Origin: Solirubrobacteraceae bacterium
GTDB lineage: Bacteria > Actinomycetota > Thermoleophilia > Solirubrobacterales > Solirubrobacteraceae
Direction of reading: 5' to 3'
NCBI GenBank assembly: GCA_029263125.1
Contig: JAJCYD010000008.1
Span: 1 to 64,000 of the forward strand
DNA length: 64,000 nucleotides
Part shown: one piece after another, positions 29,114 to 37,420 of the stretch
How positions within the stretch are numbered: position 1 is the first letter of the stretch
Layout of the letters: every line of letters starts with the position of its first letter
Position numbers and translations under genes: made by a program
Notes under the pieces: model-generated
Told to the model about the DNA's origin: nothing
What the model saw: the letters and a program-made list of their open reading frames with translations, nothing else
The model's database searches: none

Positions 29114-29844
29114 ACCAGCTCGAGAAGGAGGCCTACCTCCGCGAGTACTCGCTGCTGAAGTCCAAGGGCAAGCCGTTCTTCCCCTATGCGGTCGCCAAGG
29201 ACGGCTGGATGGCCGTCATCGTCATGGTGACGATCATCCTCATGTCGCTGACGCTCGGCGCCGAGCTCGGTCCGAAGGTCGACCCGACGACGACGACCTA
29301 CGTCCCACGGCCCGAGTGGTACTTCTTCTTCCTCTTCGAGGTGCTGCGGATCATCAAGCCGCCGTCGCTGGTGCCCCTGGCGGCGATCGGCGTGCCGTCG
29401 CTGTGCATGATCCTGCTGTTCCTGCTGCCCTTCTATGACCGCAGCCCCGAGCGCCGACCCGAGCGCCGACCGATCGCGATGGCGGCCGCGTTCTTGACGA
29501 TCGCCGCGATGGCCTTCCTGACCTACGAGGGCGCCAACGCCGGCTCGCCCAACCAGATCGACATGGAGCCGCCGCCGAGCGTCATGGCCGGCGGCGAGGA
29601 GGCGATCCGCGCCTTCGAGGCCGGAAAGCAGGTCGTCGCGCAGTCCGGCTGCCTGGCGTGCCACAAGATCGGCGAGAACGGCAACACCGGGCCGGGACCG
29701 GACCTGTCGGAGATCGGTGGGCGCCTGCCCCGCCAGGCGATCGCGCGCACGCTCGTCAATCCCACGGCGCCGATGCCACCCTACGTGGACCTGCCCGACG
29801 AGAAGCGCGACAACCTCGTCGAGTTCCTCGCGCAGCTGAAGTGA
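29110..29844 (+). CDS. Cytochrome b C-terminal (subunit IV) / cytochrome c fusion
   Basis: 244 residues. The first 150 hold three membrane helices of the cytochrome b C-terminal domain, including RPEWYFFFLFEVLR, the equivalent of the PEWYF quinol-site motif. The last 80 form a monoheme cytochrome c with SGCLACHKIG and a Met-containing PTAPMPPY ligand loop. It thus supplies the second half of cytochrome b and the electron exit in one chain, as in the Bacillus QcrC layout. Confidence 0.93.
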   Translation: MNQLEKEAYLREYSLLKSKGKPFFPYAVAKDGWMAVIVMVTIILMSLTLGAELGPKVDPTTTTYVPRPEWYFFFLFEVLRIIKPPSLVPLAAIGVPSLCMILLFLLPFYDRSPERRPERRPIAMAAAFLTIAAMAFLTYEGANAGSPNQIDMEPPPSVMAGGEEAIRAFEAGKQVVAQSGCLACHKIGENGNTGPGPDLSEIGGRLPRQAIARTLVNPTAPMPPYVDLPDEKRDNLVEFLAQLK

Positions 29845-29878
29845 CCCCGCGGGCGCCGCGGTCCACGGTCGGCACGCC

Positions 29879-30604
29879 ATGACCCAGGACGACAGGGGGA
29901 CCCTGCAGGAGCCGCAGGTGCAGGCGATGTTCGATCGCATCGCCGGCTTCTACGACGTCATGAACTCGGTGATGACCGCCGGCCTGCACCACGGCTGGCG
30001 TCGCAGAGCGGCCGACCTCGCGCAGATCGCGCCGGGCGATCGGGTGCTGGACGTGGCGACGGGCACCGGGGACCTGGCGCTGGAGCTCGCGGGACGCGTC
30101 GGCCCGTCAGGCGCCGTCATCGGCTCGGACTTCTCGGAGGAGATGCTCACGCGAGCGCGTTCGAAGACCGCGCCGGCCGGCTGTGCGCCGATCGCCTTTG
30201 AGTGGGCCAACGCCATGGCCCTGCCGTACGCCGACGGCGAGTTCGCCGCGGCGACCGTCGGCTTCGGTGCCCGCAACTTCTCCGATCTCGACCAGGGCCT
30301 GCGCGAGATGACGCGCGTCGTGCGCCCCGGCGGGCACGTGATCGTGCTCGAGATCACGACGCCGACGCGCCCGCCCCTGTCGACGTTCTACCGCCTGTGG
30401 TTCGATCGCGTCATCCCCATGATCGGCCGGCTGGCCGGTGACCCGGAGGCCTACAGCTACCTGCCCAACTCCGTCAAGCGCTTCCCCGGCCCGCGCGATC
30501 TCGCCGCCCGCATGCACGCCTGCGGGCTGGACGTGCGCTACGTCCTGACGGCGGGCGGCATCATCGCCCTGCACGACGGCACCCGCCGCCCCGATCCGGC
30601 ATGA
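29879..30604 (+). CDS. menG: Demethylmenaquinone methyltransferase (UbiE/MenG)
   Basis: 241 residues. N-terminal MFDRIAGFYDVMNSVMTAG is the UbiE/COQ5 signature; VLDVATGTGDLA binds S-adenosylmethionine; RVVRPGGHVIVLEITTP is the second family motif. It adds the ring methyl in the last step of menaquinone synthesis, supplying the substrate of the Qcr complex just upstream. It overlaps the next gene by four bases. Confidence 0.94.
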   Translation: MTQDDRGTLQEPQVQAMFDRIAGFYDVMNSVMTAGLHHGWRRRAADLAQIAPGDRVLDVATGTGDLALELAGRVGPSGAVIGSDFSEEMLTRARSKTAPAGCAPIAFEWANAMALPYADGEFAAATVGFGARNFSDLDQGLREMTRVVRPGGHVIVLEITTPTRPPLSTFYRLWFDRVIPMIGRLAGDPEAYSYLPNSVKRFPGPRDLAARMHACGLDVRYVLTAGGIIALHDGTRRPDPA

Positions 30605-31590
30605 CCAGCGCGGCGGCGAGCGTCGCGGCAATCGTCCAGGCCGCCGGGCCGCACGTGCCGGTCCTGCTGGCGCGCGTCGAGGAGCGCCTGGCCGCGATCG
30701 CCGCCAGCCATGGTCCCGTGCTGGCCGAGCATGCCGGCGCCACGATCGCCGCGGGCGGCAAGCGCCTGCGCCCGCTGCTGGTCCTGCTCGCCGCCGGTAC
30801 GCAGCCGCCCGATCCCCGTGGGCTGCTGGCCGGCGCGGCCGCGGTCGAGCTCGTGCACTCGGCGACCCTCGTCCACGACGACGTGCTCGACGCCGCGGCA
30901 CTGCGCCGCGGCCTGCCGACGGTGTGGGCGCAGGGAGGACGCGCGCTCGCCGTCGCCACCGGCGACCTGCTGTTCTCCCGCGCGTTCGCCGAGCTGTCCG
31001 CCGACGGAACGCTGGCGTCCGTGCGCGCCCTCTCGCGCGCGTCATCGGCGCTCGCCGAAGGCGAGCTGCTGCAGCGACAGGACGCGTGGGACGTGACGGT
31101 CGCCGTGGAGCGCTACCTGTACCGCTGCGAGCTGAAGACCGCGCGCCTGTTCGAGGCCTCGTGCGAGCTCGGCGCGCTGGCCGGTGGCGCCGAGCGCGAG
31201 CACGTCGCGGCACTCGGCGCGTTCGGACGGCGGATCGGGCTGGCCTTCCAGCTGCTCGACGACGTGCTCGACGTGTCAAGCAGCGCGCAGGACACGGGCA
31301 AGGACCGCGGGACCGACCTGCTCGACGGCACGGTGACGCTGCCGCTGATCCTCGCCCGCGAGCGCGACCCGTCGCTGGCGACGCTCGACCTGCGCGAGGT
31401 CAGCACCCCCGGTCAGGCGACCGCGCTGTGCGAGCGCATCGAGGCGACGGGGGCGCTGGCCGACGCAAAGGCGCGAGCGCTGGCGATCGTGACCGAGGCC
31501 AAGGAGGGGCTGCTCGCGCTGCGTCTGCGGGACGGGCAGCGGATCGCCCTGGATCTCGTGGCCGACTCCGTCGTCGACCGTCACGCGTAG
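30601..31590 (+). CDS. trans-Polyprenyl diphosphate synthase
   Basis: 329 residues. The first aspartate-rich motif is HDDVLDAAALRRG and the second is LLDDVLDV, with GGKRLRP at the N-terminal substrate-binding site. It extends allylic diphosphates with isopentenyl diphosphate. Placement directly after menG points to the menaquinone side chain (heptaprenyl to nonaprenyl), but chain length cannot be read reliably. The small hypothetical protein after hemL might be a partner. Confidence 0.92.
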   Translation: MTSAAASVAAIVQAAGPHVPVLLARVEERLAAIAASHGPVLAEHAGATIAAGGKRLRPLLVLLAAGTQPPDPRGLLAGAAAVELVHSATLVHDDVLDAAALRRGLPTVWAQGGRALAVATGDLLFSRAFAELSADGTLASVRALSRASSALAEGELLQRQDAWDVTVAVERYLYRCELKTARLFEASCELGALAGGAEREHVAALGAFGRRIGLAFQLLDDVLDVSSSAQDTGKDRGTDLLDGTVTLPLILARERDPSLATLDLREVSTPGQATALCERIEATGALADAKARALAIVTEAKEGLLALRLRDGQRIALDLVADSVVDRHA

Positions 31591-31593
31591 GAG

Positions 31594-32001
31594 CTAGAAG
31601 TCCTCGGGCAGGACGTGCCCGGCCTCGATCGCCATGATGAAGCGATCGACGTCCTCTTCCATGTTGGCGCGTGAGAGCTGGCGCAGGTCCTCGACCAGCA
31701 ACTCGGTGGCGCGGTCCAAGGTCTCGTCGAAGGCCTGGATGAGCTGGTCCTCGAAGATGTCGGTGACCGCCCACTCGCAGCTGGGACACCGCAGGCGGAC
31801 CTCCCAGTGCGTGGCGTCGGTCTGCTCCCACGCGACGGGATAGACGAGGTCGCCGCCGCACTCGGGGCAACGATGCAGCTCGCGTGCCGGCGGCGAGCAT
31901 TGATCAAAGGAGATGACCTCGATCGTCTTGCCCGACGGAAGCTGCACCGTGCGGACGTAGCGCTTGTGATCCGTAGAGGGGGTATGTTCGAACTCCTGCA
32001 T
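31594..32001 (-). CDS. Zinc-ribbon protein of unknown function
   Basis: 135 residues. Two CxxC knuckles (HRCPECGGD and LRCPSCEWA) about 25 residues apart form a zinc ribbon; a helical acidic C-terminal half follows. No enzyme domain is visible. Such small proteins often bind nucleic acid or protein partners; the role is unknown. The ATG at 32001 has GAGGTGG directly upstream. It sits three bases from the convergent polyprenyl synthase stop. Confidence 0.75.
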   Translation of the reverse strand: MQEFEHTPSTDHKRYVRTVQLPSGKTIEVISFDQCSPPARELHRCPECGGDLVYPVAWEQTDATHWEVRLRCPSCEWAVTDIFEDQLIQAFDETLDRATELLVEDLRQLSRANMEEDVDRFIMAIEAGHVLPEDF

Positions 32002-32112
32002 GACCACCTCATCGGCAGGCGAGCGTGGAACTTGACCCTCGCGGCCAGTGACTCGGCACGAGGGCCTACGGCGGCCTCGCTGTACCCTTGAGTCCCCAAC
32101 CCCGGAGCACCA

Positions 32113-32355
32113 ATGCCGAACATCGGCCCACTCGAACTCATCGTCGTGCTCGTGATCGCCCTGGTGATCCTCGGGCCCAAGAAGCTGCCGGGACTCGGCC
32201 GCTCGCTCGGCACCGGCATGCGCGAGTTCAAGGACTCCATCACCGGCAACTCCAAGGACGACGGCAAGAGCGAGCTCGGCACGTCCGAGGACGACGAACC
32301 CGCCCCGGCAGCATCGCGCGACGACGCCGACACGGTCAGCCGCCCGCGCGGCTGA
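32113..32355 (+). CDS. tatA: Sec-independent translocase subunit TatA
   Basis: 80 residues. One N-terminal helix (IGPLELIVVLVIALVIL), the GPKKLPGLGRSLG hinge, an amphipathic helix and a loose acidic tail are exactly TatA/E. It oligomerises to let folded twin-arginine proteins through the membrane. TACCCT (32083-32088) is a likely -10 and CCGGAG precedes the ATG. tatC follows 27 bases on; no separate tatB is seen in the window. Confidence 0.95.
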   Translation: MPNIGPLELIVVLVIALVILGPKKLPGLGRSLGTGMREFKDSITGNSKDDGKSELGTSEDDEPAPAASRDDADTVSRPRG

Positions 32356-32382
32356 CCTTCGCGGCGCAAGCACCCGCCGGAC

Positions 32383-33699
32383 ATGGCACGAAAACGCCTG
32401 CGGCCGATCGGTCACGAGGACCGGCTGGCGCTCGTCGACCACCTCGACGAGCTGCGCAGGCGCCTGGTCATCTCGATCCTCACGCTGGTTGCCAGCTTCT
32501 CGTTCTGCTTCTGGCAGAACGAGAACGTCCTGAAGATCGTCACCAAGCCCGTCGCCGACACGAAGAGCTTCGAGAACCCCAGCAAGAACAGCAAGGATCC
32601 GCTCGAGCAAGCGGCCATCTCGCAGAAGGAGACCAGCCAAGCGCTGGAGGCCATCGCCCCAGCGCTGGCGCTGACCGGGAAGACGCTGCGATCGCTGGGT
32701 GCTGACAACGACCTCTCGGCCGCCAGGCAGCGCCAGCTCGACCAGGCGACGAAAGCGCTCGCTACGGCCGCGACGCAAGTGACCCAGGCGGCTCGCGCGC
32801 TGCCAAGCGACAGCAAGACACGGCTCGTGACCCTGGGCGTCGCCGAGCCGTTCACGACGACGATCACGATCACGTTCTACGCGTCGCTGTTGCTCGCGAT
32901 GCCGTTCCTGCTGTTTCAGCTCTATGCGTTCGTGCTGCCCGCGTTCAGCCCCAAGGAGCGCAACGTCGCGCTGCCGCTGATGATGATGGTGCCGGTGCTG
33001 TTCGTCGCAGGCGTGCTGTTCGGCTACTTCGTCGTGCTCGAACGCGCCTTGCAGTTCCTCCAGAACTTCAACGACGACGACTTCGACATCCTGTTGCAGG
33101 CCAAGGACTACTTCAAGTTCTCGGTCTTCTTCTTAGCCGGGATCGGATTGCTGTTTCAGATCCCGGTCGGCGTGCTCGCCGTCACGAGACTCGGGATCTT
33201 CACGCCCAAGCAGCTGGCAAAGAATCGCGGCTACGTGATCCTCGGCATCTCGATCCTCGCCGCCGTCGCGACCCCGACGCCGGACCCGATCACGATGTCG
33301 CTGGCGATGGGGCCGTTGATCATCCTGTTCGAGCTGAGCGTCCTGCTCGCGCGCTGGCTGGAACGCGTCAAGCCCTCTGACGAGAAGGACGACAAGTGGG
33401 CGTGGGACGAGGACGACGACGACGAGATGACGCAGGCCGATCAGGACGACGGCGATCTGGCCGAGGACGATCGGGACGCCGAGTCCGAGGAGCCCGCCGC
33501 CCGCGACCCCTTCGCCGCCTACGAGGACGACGACGAGGACGAGGACGAGGACGCGGACGCGGACGACGTCGAGAATGGCACCCGCGGCGACACCCTCACG
33601 CCCTACGGCAGCCATGACGACGACGATCCCCCTAAGCTGGAGGATCAGCCGGCCGTGGAGGATCCGCCGGACCCGGACGACCCCGAACACAAGGACTGA
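32383..33699 (+). CDS. tatC: TatC with enlarged first periplasmic loop and acidic tail
   Basis: 438 residues against about 250 in most bacteria. The family core is clear: VDHLDELRRRLVIS before helix 1, EPF (about 155) before helix 2, LLFQLYAFVLPAFSPKERN, and KNRGYVILGISILAA. Two additions stand out. Residues about 58-148 form a polar, helical, Ala/Gln-rich insertion between helix 1 and the EPF motif, in the first periplasmic loop. Residues about 333-438 form a cytoplasmic tail very rich in Asp/Glu (DEDDDDE, DDDEDEDEDAD). TatC binds twin-arginine signals; the QcrA Rieske protein is a likely client. Confidence 0.93.
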   Translation: MARKRLRPIGHEDRLALVDHLDELRRRLVISILTLVASFSFCFWQNENVLKIVTKPVADTKSFENPSKNSKDPLEQAAISQKETSQALEAIAPALALTGKTLRSLGADNDLSAARQRQLDQATKALATAATQVTQAARALPSDSKTRLVTLGVAEPFTTTITITFYASLLLAMPFLLFQLYAFVLPAFSPKERNVALPLMMMVPVLFVAGVLFGYFVVLERALQFLQNFNDDDFDILLQAKDYFKFSVFFLAGIGLLFQIPVGVLAVTRLGIFTPKQLAKNRGYVILGISILAAVATPTPDPITMSLAMGPLIILFELSVLLARWLERVKPSDEKDDKWAWDEDDDDEMTQADQDDGDLAEDDRDAESEEPAARDPFAAYEDDDEDEDEDADADDVENGTRGDTLTPYGSHDDDDPPKLEDQPAVEDPPDPDDPEHKD

Positions 33700-33705
33700 T
33701 CGCCG

Positions 33706-34407
33706 ATGCTGTTCGATCTGCGCGGACGCGGCCGACGCCGCACTGTGCAAGTGATTTACCTCGGCCTTGCCCTGCTGCTGGGCGGCGGCCTCGTGCTGTT
33801 CGGCATCGGCAGCAGCAGCAACGTCGGCGGCGGCATCGTCGATGCCGTGATCGGCGACGGGAACAACGGCGGCACCGCCACCGAGACGATCGACAAGCAG
33901 ATCGAAGCGGCGTTCGCCAAGACCCGAGCGACTCCCCGCAAGCCGGAGGTCTGGGCCGAGCTCGCACGGCTGCGCTTCCAGCGCGCCGGCATCGACGGCA
34001 TCTCATCCGACGGCTCCACGTACACCGCCGAGGGCAAGGCCCGGCTCAGCGAAGCCGCCGACGCGTGGGAGCGCTACCTCAAGCTCGATCCCAAGAAGCC
34101 CGATCCGAAGCTCGCCAGGCTCATGTCCCAGGCCTACGCACAGCCGGGCCTCAACGAGCCCATCAAGGCCGTGCGGGCGTTCGAGATCGTGACGGCGGCC
34201 GAGGACCCGCCGAGCTCGAACCTCTTCGCGCAGCTCGCCCGACTGGCCTACGATGCCGGCGAGACGCGCACGGGCGACCTCGCCGCCGACCGCGCCGTCG
34301 ACCTGGCTCCCAAGGACAACAAGTCGCTCCTGCGCACGACGCTCGAGCAGATCAAGACCCAGGCCGCTTCGCAGCCGCCCCAGACGACCACGCCCCCAGC
34401 CGGCTAG
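33706..34407 (+). CDS. Membrane-anchored TPR-like protein
   Basis: 233 residues. A basic N-terminus and one helix (VIYLGLALLLGGGLVLFGIG) anchor the protein. The rest contains TPR-like helical repeats (WAELARLRFQRAG, AADAWERYLKLDPKKPD, FAQLARLAYDAGETRTGDLAADRAVDLAP). It starts six bases after tatC and may assist export or envelope assembly; that is inferred from position only. Confidence 0.75.
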   Translation: MLFDLRGRGRRRTVQVIYLGLALLLGGGLVLFGIGSSSNVGGGIVDAVIGDGNNGGTATETIDKQIEAAFAKTRATPRKPEVWAELARLRFQRAGIDGISSDGSTYTAEGKARLSEAADAWERYLKLDPKKPDPKLARLMSQAYAQPGLNEPIKAVRAFEIVTAAEDPPSSNLFAQLARLAYDAGETRTGDLAADRAVDLAPKDNKSLLRTTLEQIKTQAASQPPQTTTPPAG

Positions 34408-34429
34408 ATTCATGCTCTGGCCCTCACGG

Positions 34430-34435
34430 TAGGAT
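34430..34435 (+). promoter_or_regulatory. -10 box for tRNA-Lys
   Basis: TAGGAT lies 19 bases before the mature tRNA 5' end, so a short leader would be removed by RNase P. No convincing -35 is visible at 16-18 bases upstream. Confidence 0.5.
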
Positions 34436-34454
34436 CCGCGGCCGGGCTCGACCC

Positions 34455-34527
34455 GCCCCTGTAGCTCAACTGGCAGAGCAGCGGACTCTTAATCCGAAGG
34501 TTCCAGGTTCGATTCCTGGCGGGGGCA
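34455..34527 (+). tRNA. tRNA-Lys (anticodon CTT)
   Basis: 73 bases fold as a cloverleaf: acceptor GCCCCTG pairs with CGGGGGC plus discriminator A, D arm GCTC...GAGC, anticodon loop CTCTTAA with CTT reading AAG, and T arm CCAGG-TTCGATT-CCTGG. CCA is not encoded. The histidine kinase gene on the other strand ends 11 bases further on. A degraded copy of this tRNA's 3' part lies at 53521-53575. Confidence 0.97.
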
Positions 34528-34538
34528 CTGCAGGAGGA

Positions 34539-35906
34539 TCAGGTCGCGTGAGGCAGGGTGAGCCAGACATCGGCGCCGTGCGGCTGAAGGTTGCGCGCCT
34601 CGGCGGTGCCGCCGTGCAGTTCGGCGATCGTCTGCACGATCGACAGGCCCAGGCCGGCGCCATCGGCGGTGCGCCCGAAATCGGCTCTGGAGAACCGCGT
34701 CCAGGCAGTGGGCAGGAACGCCGGCGGGAACCCGGGGCCGTCGTCGAGCACATGCAGCTCGACCCAGCCCGCGCGGGTGCTCGCCGACAGCGTCATCTGC
34801 GCCGTCGCGTAGCGGATGGAGTTTGCGAGCAGGTTGTCGAGAGCCTGCGCGATGCGGGCACGGTCTGCCACGACGAACGTGCTGGTGTCGGCTTCGACGG
34901 TGATCTGGATGTCGCTGGCTCGCGGCTGTCGGCGGGCGCGCGCGGCGGCGGCGTCGAGCAGTTCACAGACCGGCACGCGGGCGGTCTGGATCGCGAGCCG
35001 CTGCTCGTCGGCGCGCGTCAGCAGCAGCAGGTCGTCGGCGAGCTGGCTGAGCCGCCCGGTCTCGTCGATCGCCGACCGCACCGCGCGCTGAAGTTCGGGG
35101 CCGGTCGGCGCGTCGCGCGCGATCAGCTCAAGCTCGGTGCGCAGCATGGCCAGTGGGCTGCGCAGCTCGTGGCTTGCGTCGGCGACGAACGTGCGCTCGT
35201 GAGCGACGGCGGACTGCACGCGGGCGAGCATGTCGTTGAGGGTCTGTCCGAGCCGGCCGAGCTCGTCGTTGCGTCCGGTCGTCGCGAGGCGCTCGTCGAG
35301 CTTGGCGGCGGAGATCGCTTCGGCCTGGCGGCGCAGGTCCTCGACGGGATGCAGCGCCGCGCCCGTCAGCCTGTAGCCCGCGAGCAACGCGGCGAGCAGC
35401 GCGAGCGGGCCGCCGAGCAGCAGCACGCCGCTGAGATCCTGCAGCGCGCGATCGCGCGCCTGCAGTGATTGACCCACGACGACGACGAGCTGCTGGTCCT
35501 GCGCGTCGATCGCCACGGCGGACAGCCGCACGGAGTCATCGCCGAAGCGCACGTCAGTGAGCACCCGGCGGCCCTGCCCCGCCGCGCGCAGGTCGGCGGG
35601 GTTCAGGAGCGGGCGGGCGGCGAGTCCGGGGGTGCGGTCCAGGACGCGTCCGGAGGTGTCGATGAGTTGCGCGAACTGCACGCCGCGGACGGCTGGTCGC
35701 TGCTCGCTGTCCTCGCGCAGGGCGCTGTCGGATTGCTGGGCGAGCGCACTGACGTCCGCGGTGCGAGCGCGCAGCGTGGCGTCGATCGCACCATCAAGGT
35801 CAGAGCGCAAGCGCTGGTGGACGAACCCTCCGGTGGCCGTGAGAAGGATCGCCATGACGACCGCGTAGGTGAGCGTCAGGCGCCATCGCAGCGCGAGTCG
35901 TCGCAT
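34539..35906 (-). CDS. Sensor histidine kinase (two-component system 1)
   Basis: 455 residues. Two membrane helices flank an exported sensor of about 120 residues; a HAMP region follows, then the H-box FVADASHELRSPLAML, the N-box DNLLANSIRYA and the G-boxes DDGPGF and GAGLGLSIV. It autophosphorylates and passes phosphate to the regulator encoded three bases upstream. The sensor domain gives no clue to the signal. A PepSY protein encoded just upstream may be part of the signal input. Confidence 0.92.
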   Translation of the reverse strand: MRRLALRWRLTLTYAVVMAILLTATGGFVHQRLRSDLDGAIDATLRARTADVSALAQQSDSALREDSEQRPAVRGVQFAQLIDTSGRVLDRTPGLAARPLLNPADLRAAGQGRRVLTDVRFGDDSVRLSAVAIDAQDQQLVVVVGQSLQARDRALQDLSGVLLLGGPLALLAALLAGYRLTGAALHPVEDLRRQAEAISAAKLDERLATTGRNDELGRLGQTLNDMLARVQSAVAHERTFVADASHELRSPLAMLRTELELIARDAPTGPELQRAVRSAIDETGRLSQLADDLLLLTRADEQRLAIQTARVPVCELLDAAAARARRQPRASDIQITVEADTSTFVVADRARIAQALDNLLANSIRYATAQMTLSASTRAGWVELHVLDDGPGFPPAFLPTAWTRFSRADFGRTADGAGLGLSIVQTIAELHGGTAEARNLQPHGADVWLTLPHAT

Positions 35907-35909
35907 GGG

Positions 35910-36590
35910 TCACCGTCCGCCGTCGGCGCGCAGCCGGTAGCCGCGGCCGCGGATGGTCTCGACGCTGTGGCGGCGAAACGGCCGGTCGATGCGATCACGC
36001 AGCGCGCGGATGTGCTGATCGACGACGTTGGAGCGGTTCTCATATCCGCTGTCCCACGCGCCCTCCAGCAGGTCATAGCGCGACAGGACGGCGCCCGGCT
36101 GGCGCATGAGGATCTCCAGCAGCGCGAAGGATTTCGCGGGGAGGTCGATGACATGGGCTCCGCGGCACACCTGACGTGTGGCGGGGTCCAGGCGCAGGTC
36201 GCCGACCTCGAGGATCACCGGTCGGTGCGCTGGGTGGCGGCGGATCAGGGCTCGCAGGCGCGCCATCAGCTCATCGAGCTCGAAGGGCTTGGTGAGGTAA
36301 TCGTCGGCGCCGCAGTCCAGGCCCGCGACGCGGTCGGCGAGGGCGCCGCGGGCGGTCAGCATCAGCACGGGCGTCCAGATGTCGTCTGCGCGCAGGCGCC
36401 GGCACGTCTGGATGCCGTCGATGCCGGGCAGCATCACGTCCAGCACGACGGCGTCATAGCGGTTGGCGGCGGCCATCCACAGCGCGTCCTCGCCACGTGA
36501 TGCGCTGTCGGTCGCGAGCCCTTCGCCGCGCAGTGCGCGCTGCAGCAGCTCCGCCATCTTCGGCTTGTCCTCGACGATCAGGACGCGCAT
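35910..36590 (-). CDS. OmpR-family response regulator (system 1)
   Basis: 226 residues. Receiver: VEDKPKM acidic pair, phospho-acceptor Asp in VVLDVMLPGIDG, Lys in LTKPFELDEL. The C-terminal winged helix ends ETIRGRGYRLR. ATG 36590 gives MRVLIVEDKP. It is co-directional with the kinase (three-base gap) and with the PepSY gene upstream, from which it is separated by a 13-bp hairpin. Confidence 0.95.
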   Translation of the reverse strand: MRVLIVEDKPKMAELLQRALRGEGLATDSASRGEDALWMAAANRYDAVVLDVMLPGIDGIQTCRRLRADDIWTPVLMLTARGALADRVAGLDCGADDYLTKPFELDELMARLRALIRRHPAHRPVILEVGDLRLDPATRQVCRGAHVIDLPAKSFALLEILMRQPGAVLSRYDLLEGAWDSGYENRSNVVDQHIRALRDRIDRPFRRHSVETIRGRGYRLRADGGR

Positions 36591-36617
36591 GATCGGCGCC
36601 GATCTCGCGGGCTCGGT

Positions 36618-36654
36618 GCGTGGGTGCCCCGGTCGGGTTGTGGGGCACCCACGC
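36618..36654 (-). terminator. 13-bp perfect hairpin between PepSY gene and system 1
   Basis: GCGTGGGTGCCCC (36618-36630) and GGGGCACCCACGC (36642-36654) form a perfect 13-bp stem with an 11-base loop. It lies after the PepSY stop and before the regulator start, all on the minus strand. There is no T-tract, so it may be a partial terminator, an RNA stabiliser, or a processing site that sets different levels for PepSY and the two-component genes. Confidence 0.6.
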
Positions 36655-36681
36655 GGTGAGGTTGCGGCGTGTGCGGTGGGG

Positions 36682-37242
36682 CTATTGCGCGCCGGACGCC
36701 TGGTTGTCGGCGGTGGGGTTCGCCGGCTCGTCGGCGTGGCCACTCGGACCGTCGTCGCCCGCGACCTCCGACGAGCGCTCGCCGCTGGCCCCGCCGTCCT
36801 GAGCGGAGGCGTTCTCGGTGCCCAGCACCGCGAACTGGCTGTCGAGCGCGACATCGACGATGCTGCCGTCGGCCTTGGTCACCTCGACGTCGTAGGCGAT
36901 CTTGCTCTCGTAGGCCGGGTCGCCAGGCTCGCCGGCCCGCGTGGGCTCGGCGGCATCCTTGGACTCGTTGGGATCGGGCTTCTCGGCAGAGACGTCGGTC
37001 ACCTTGCCGCCGCCGACCTTCGCCAGCGCGGCCTGCTTGGCCCGTGTGATCGCGGGACCCGTCGGCTGCTGCTCGGCGCCCTCCTGCTCGGCACCTTCTG
37101 GCGCGCTCTGGGCTGCCGGCGACGTCGACGGCGGGGTCGGGCTGCTTGACTTCTGGGCGATCGCGACGCCGCCGACGCCCAGTGCGGTGACGGCCGCGGC
37201 GGCCAGCGGTGCGATCGTCCTGCGGAGCTTCAGGTTCTCCAT
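36682..37242 (-). CDS. Secreted or anchored PepSY-domain protein
   Basis: 186 residues. An N-terminal helix (APLAAAAVTALGVGGVAIAQ) is followed by a Pro/Ser/Gln-rich linker and a PepSY unit (ITRAKQAALAKVGGGKVTDV ... YDVEVTKADGSIVDVALD), then an acidic low-complexity tail. PepSY domains inhibit peptidases or bind envelope ligands; PepSY genes are often next to two-component genes. GAGGAGG lies upstream of the ATG, so it is leadered, and its 5' region can form a GTGGGG/CCCCAC hairpin. Confidence 0.82.
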   Translation of the reverse strand: MENLKLRRTIAPLAAAAVTALGVGGVAIAQKSSSPTPPSTSPAAQSAPEGAEQEGAEQQPTGPAITRAKQAALAKVGGGKVTDVSAEKPDPNESKDAAEPTRAGEPGDPAYESKIAYDVEVTKADGSIVDVALDSQFAVLGTENASAQDGGASGERSSEVAGDDGPSGHADEPANPTADNQASGAQ

Positions 37243-37420
37243 CACGGTGGGAACTTCCTCCTCGGGTGGGGGTACGGACCCCACGAGCCTCACAGCGCCA
37301 GATGTACTGACCATGTAGCCCGGCGTGCGAGCCCAGCCAGAGCCATGGCCGACCGTCACTGAAGGCTTCGCGAGATCTGACAGGTCGTGCGCCCCCGTCC
37401 CCTCGCGTACGCTCACGGGT

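Noticed and set aside
33396-33617. Arg/Gly-rich small open frame in the tatC tail
   Set aside because: Frame-shifted reading of the Asp/Glu repeat region of tatC.
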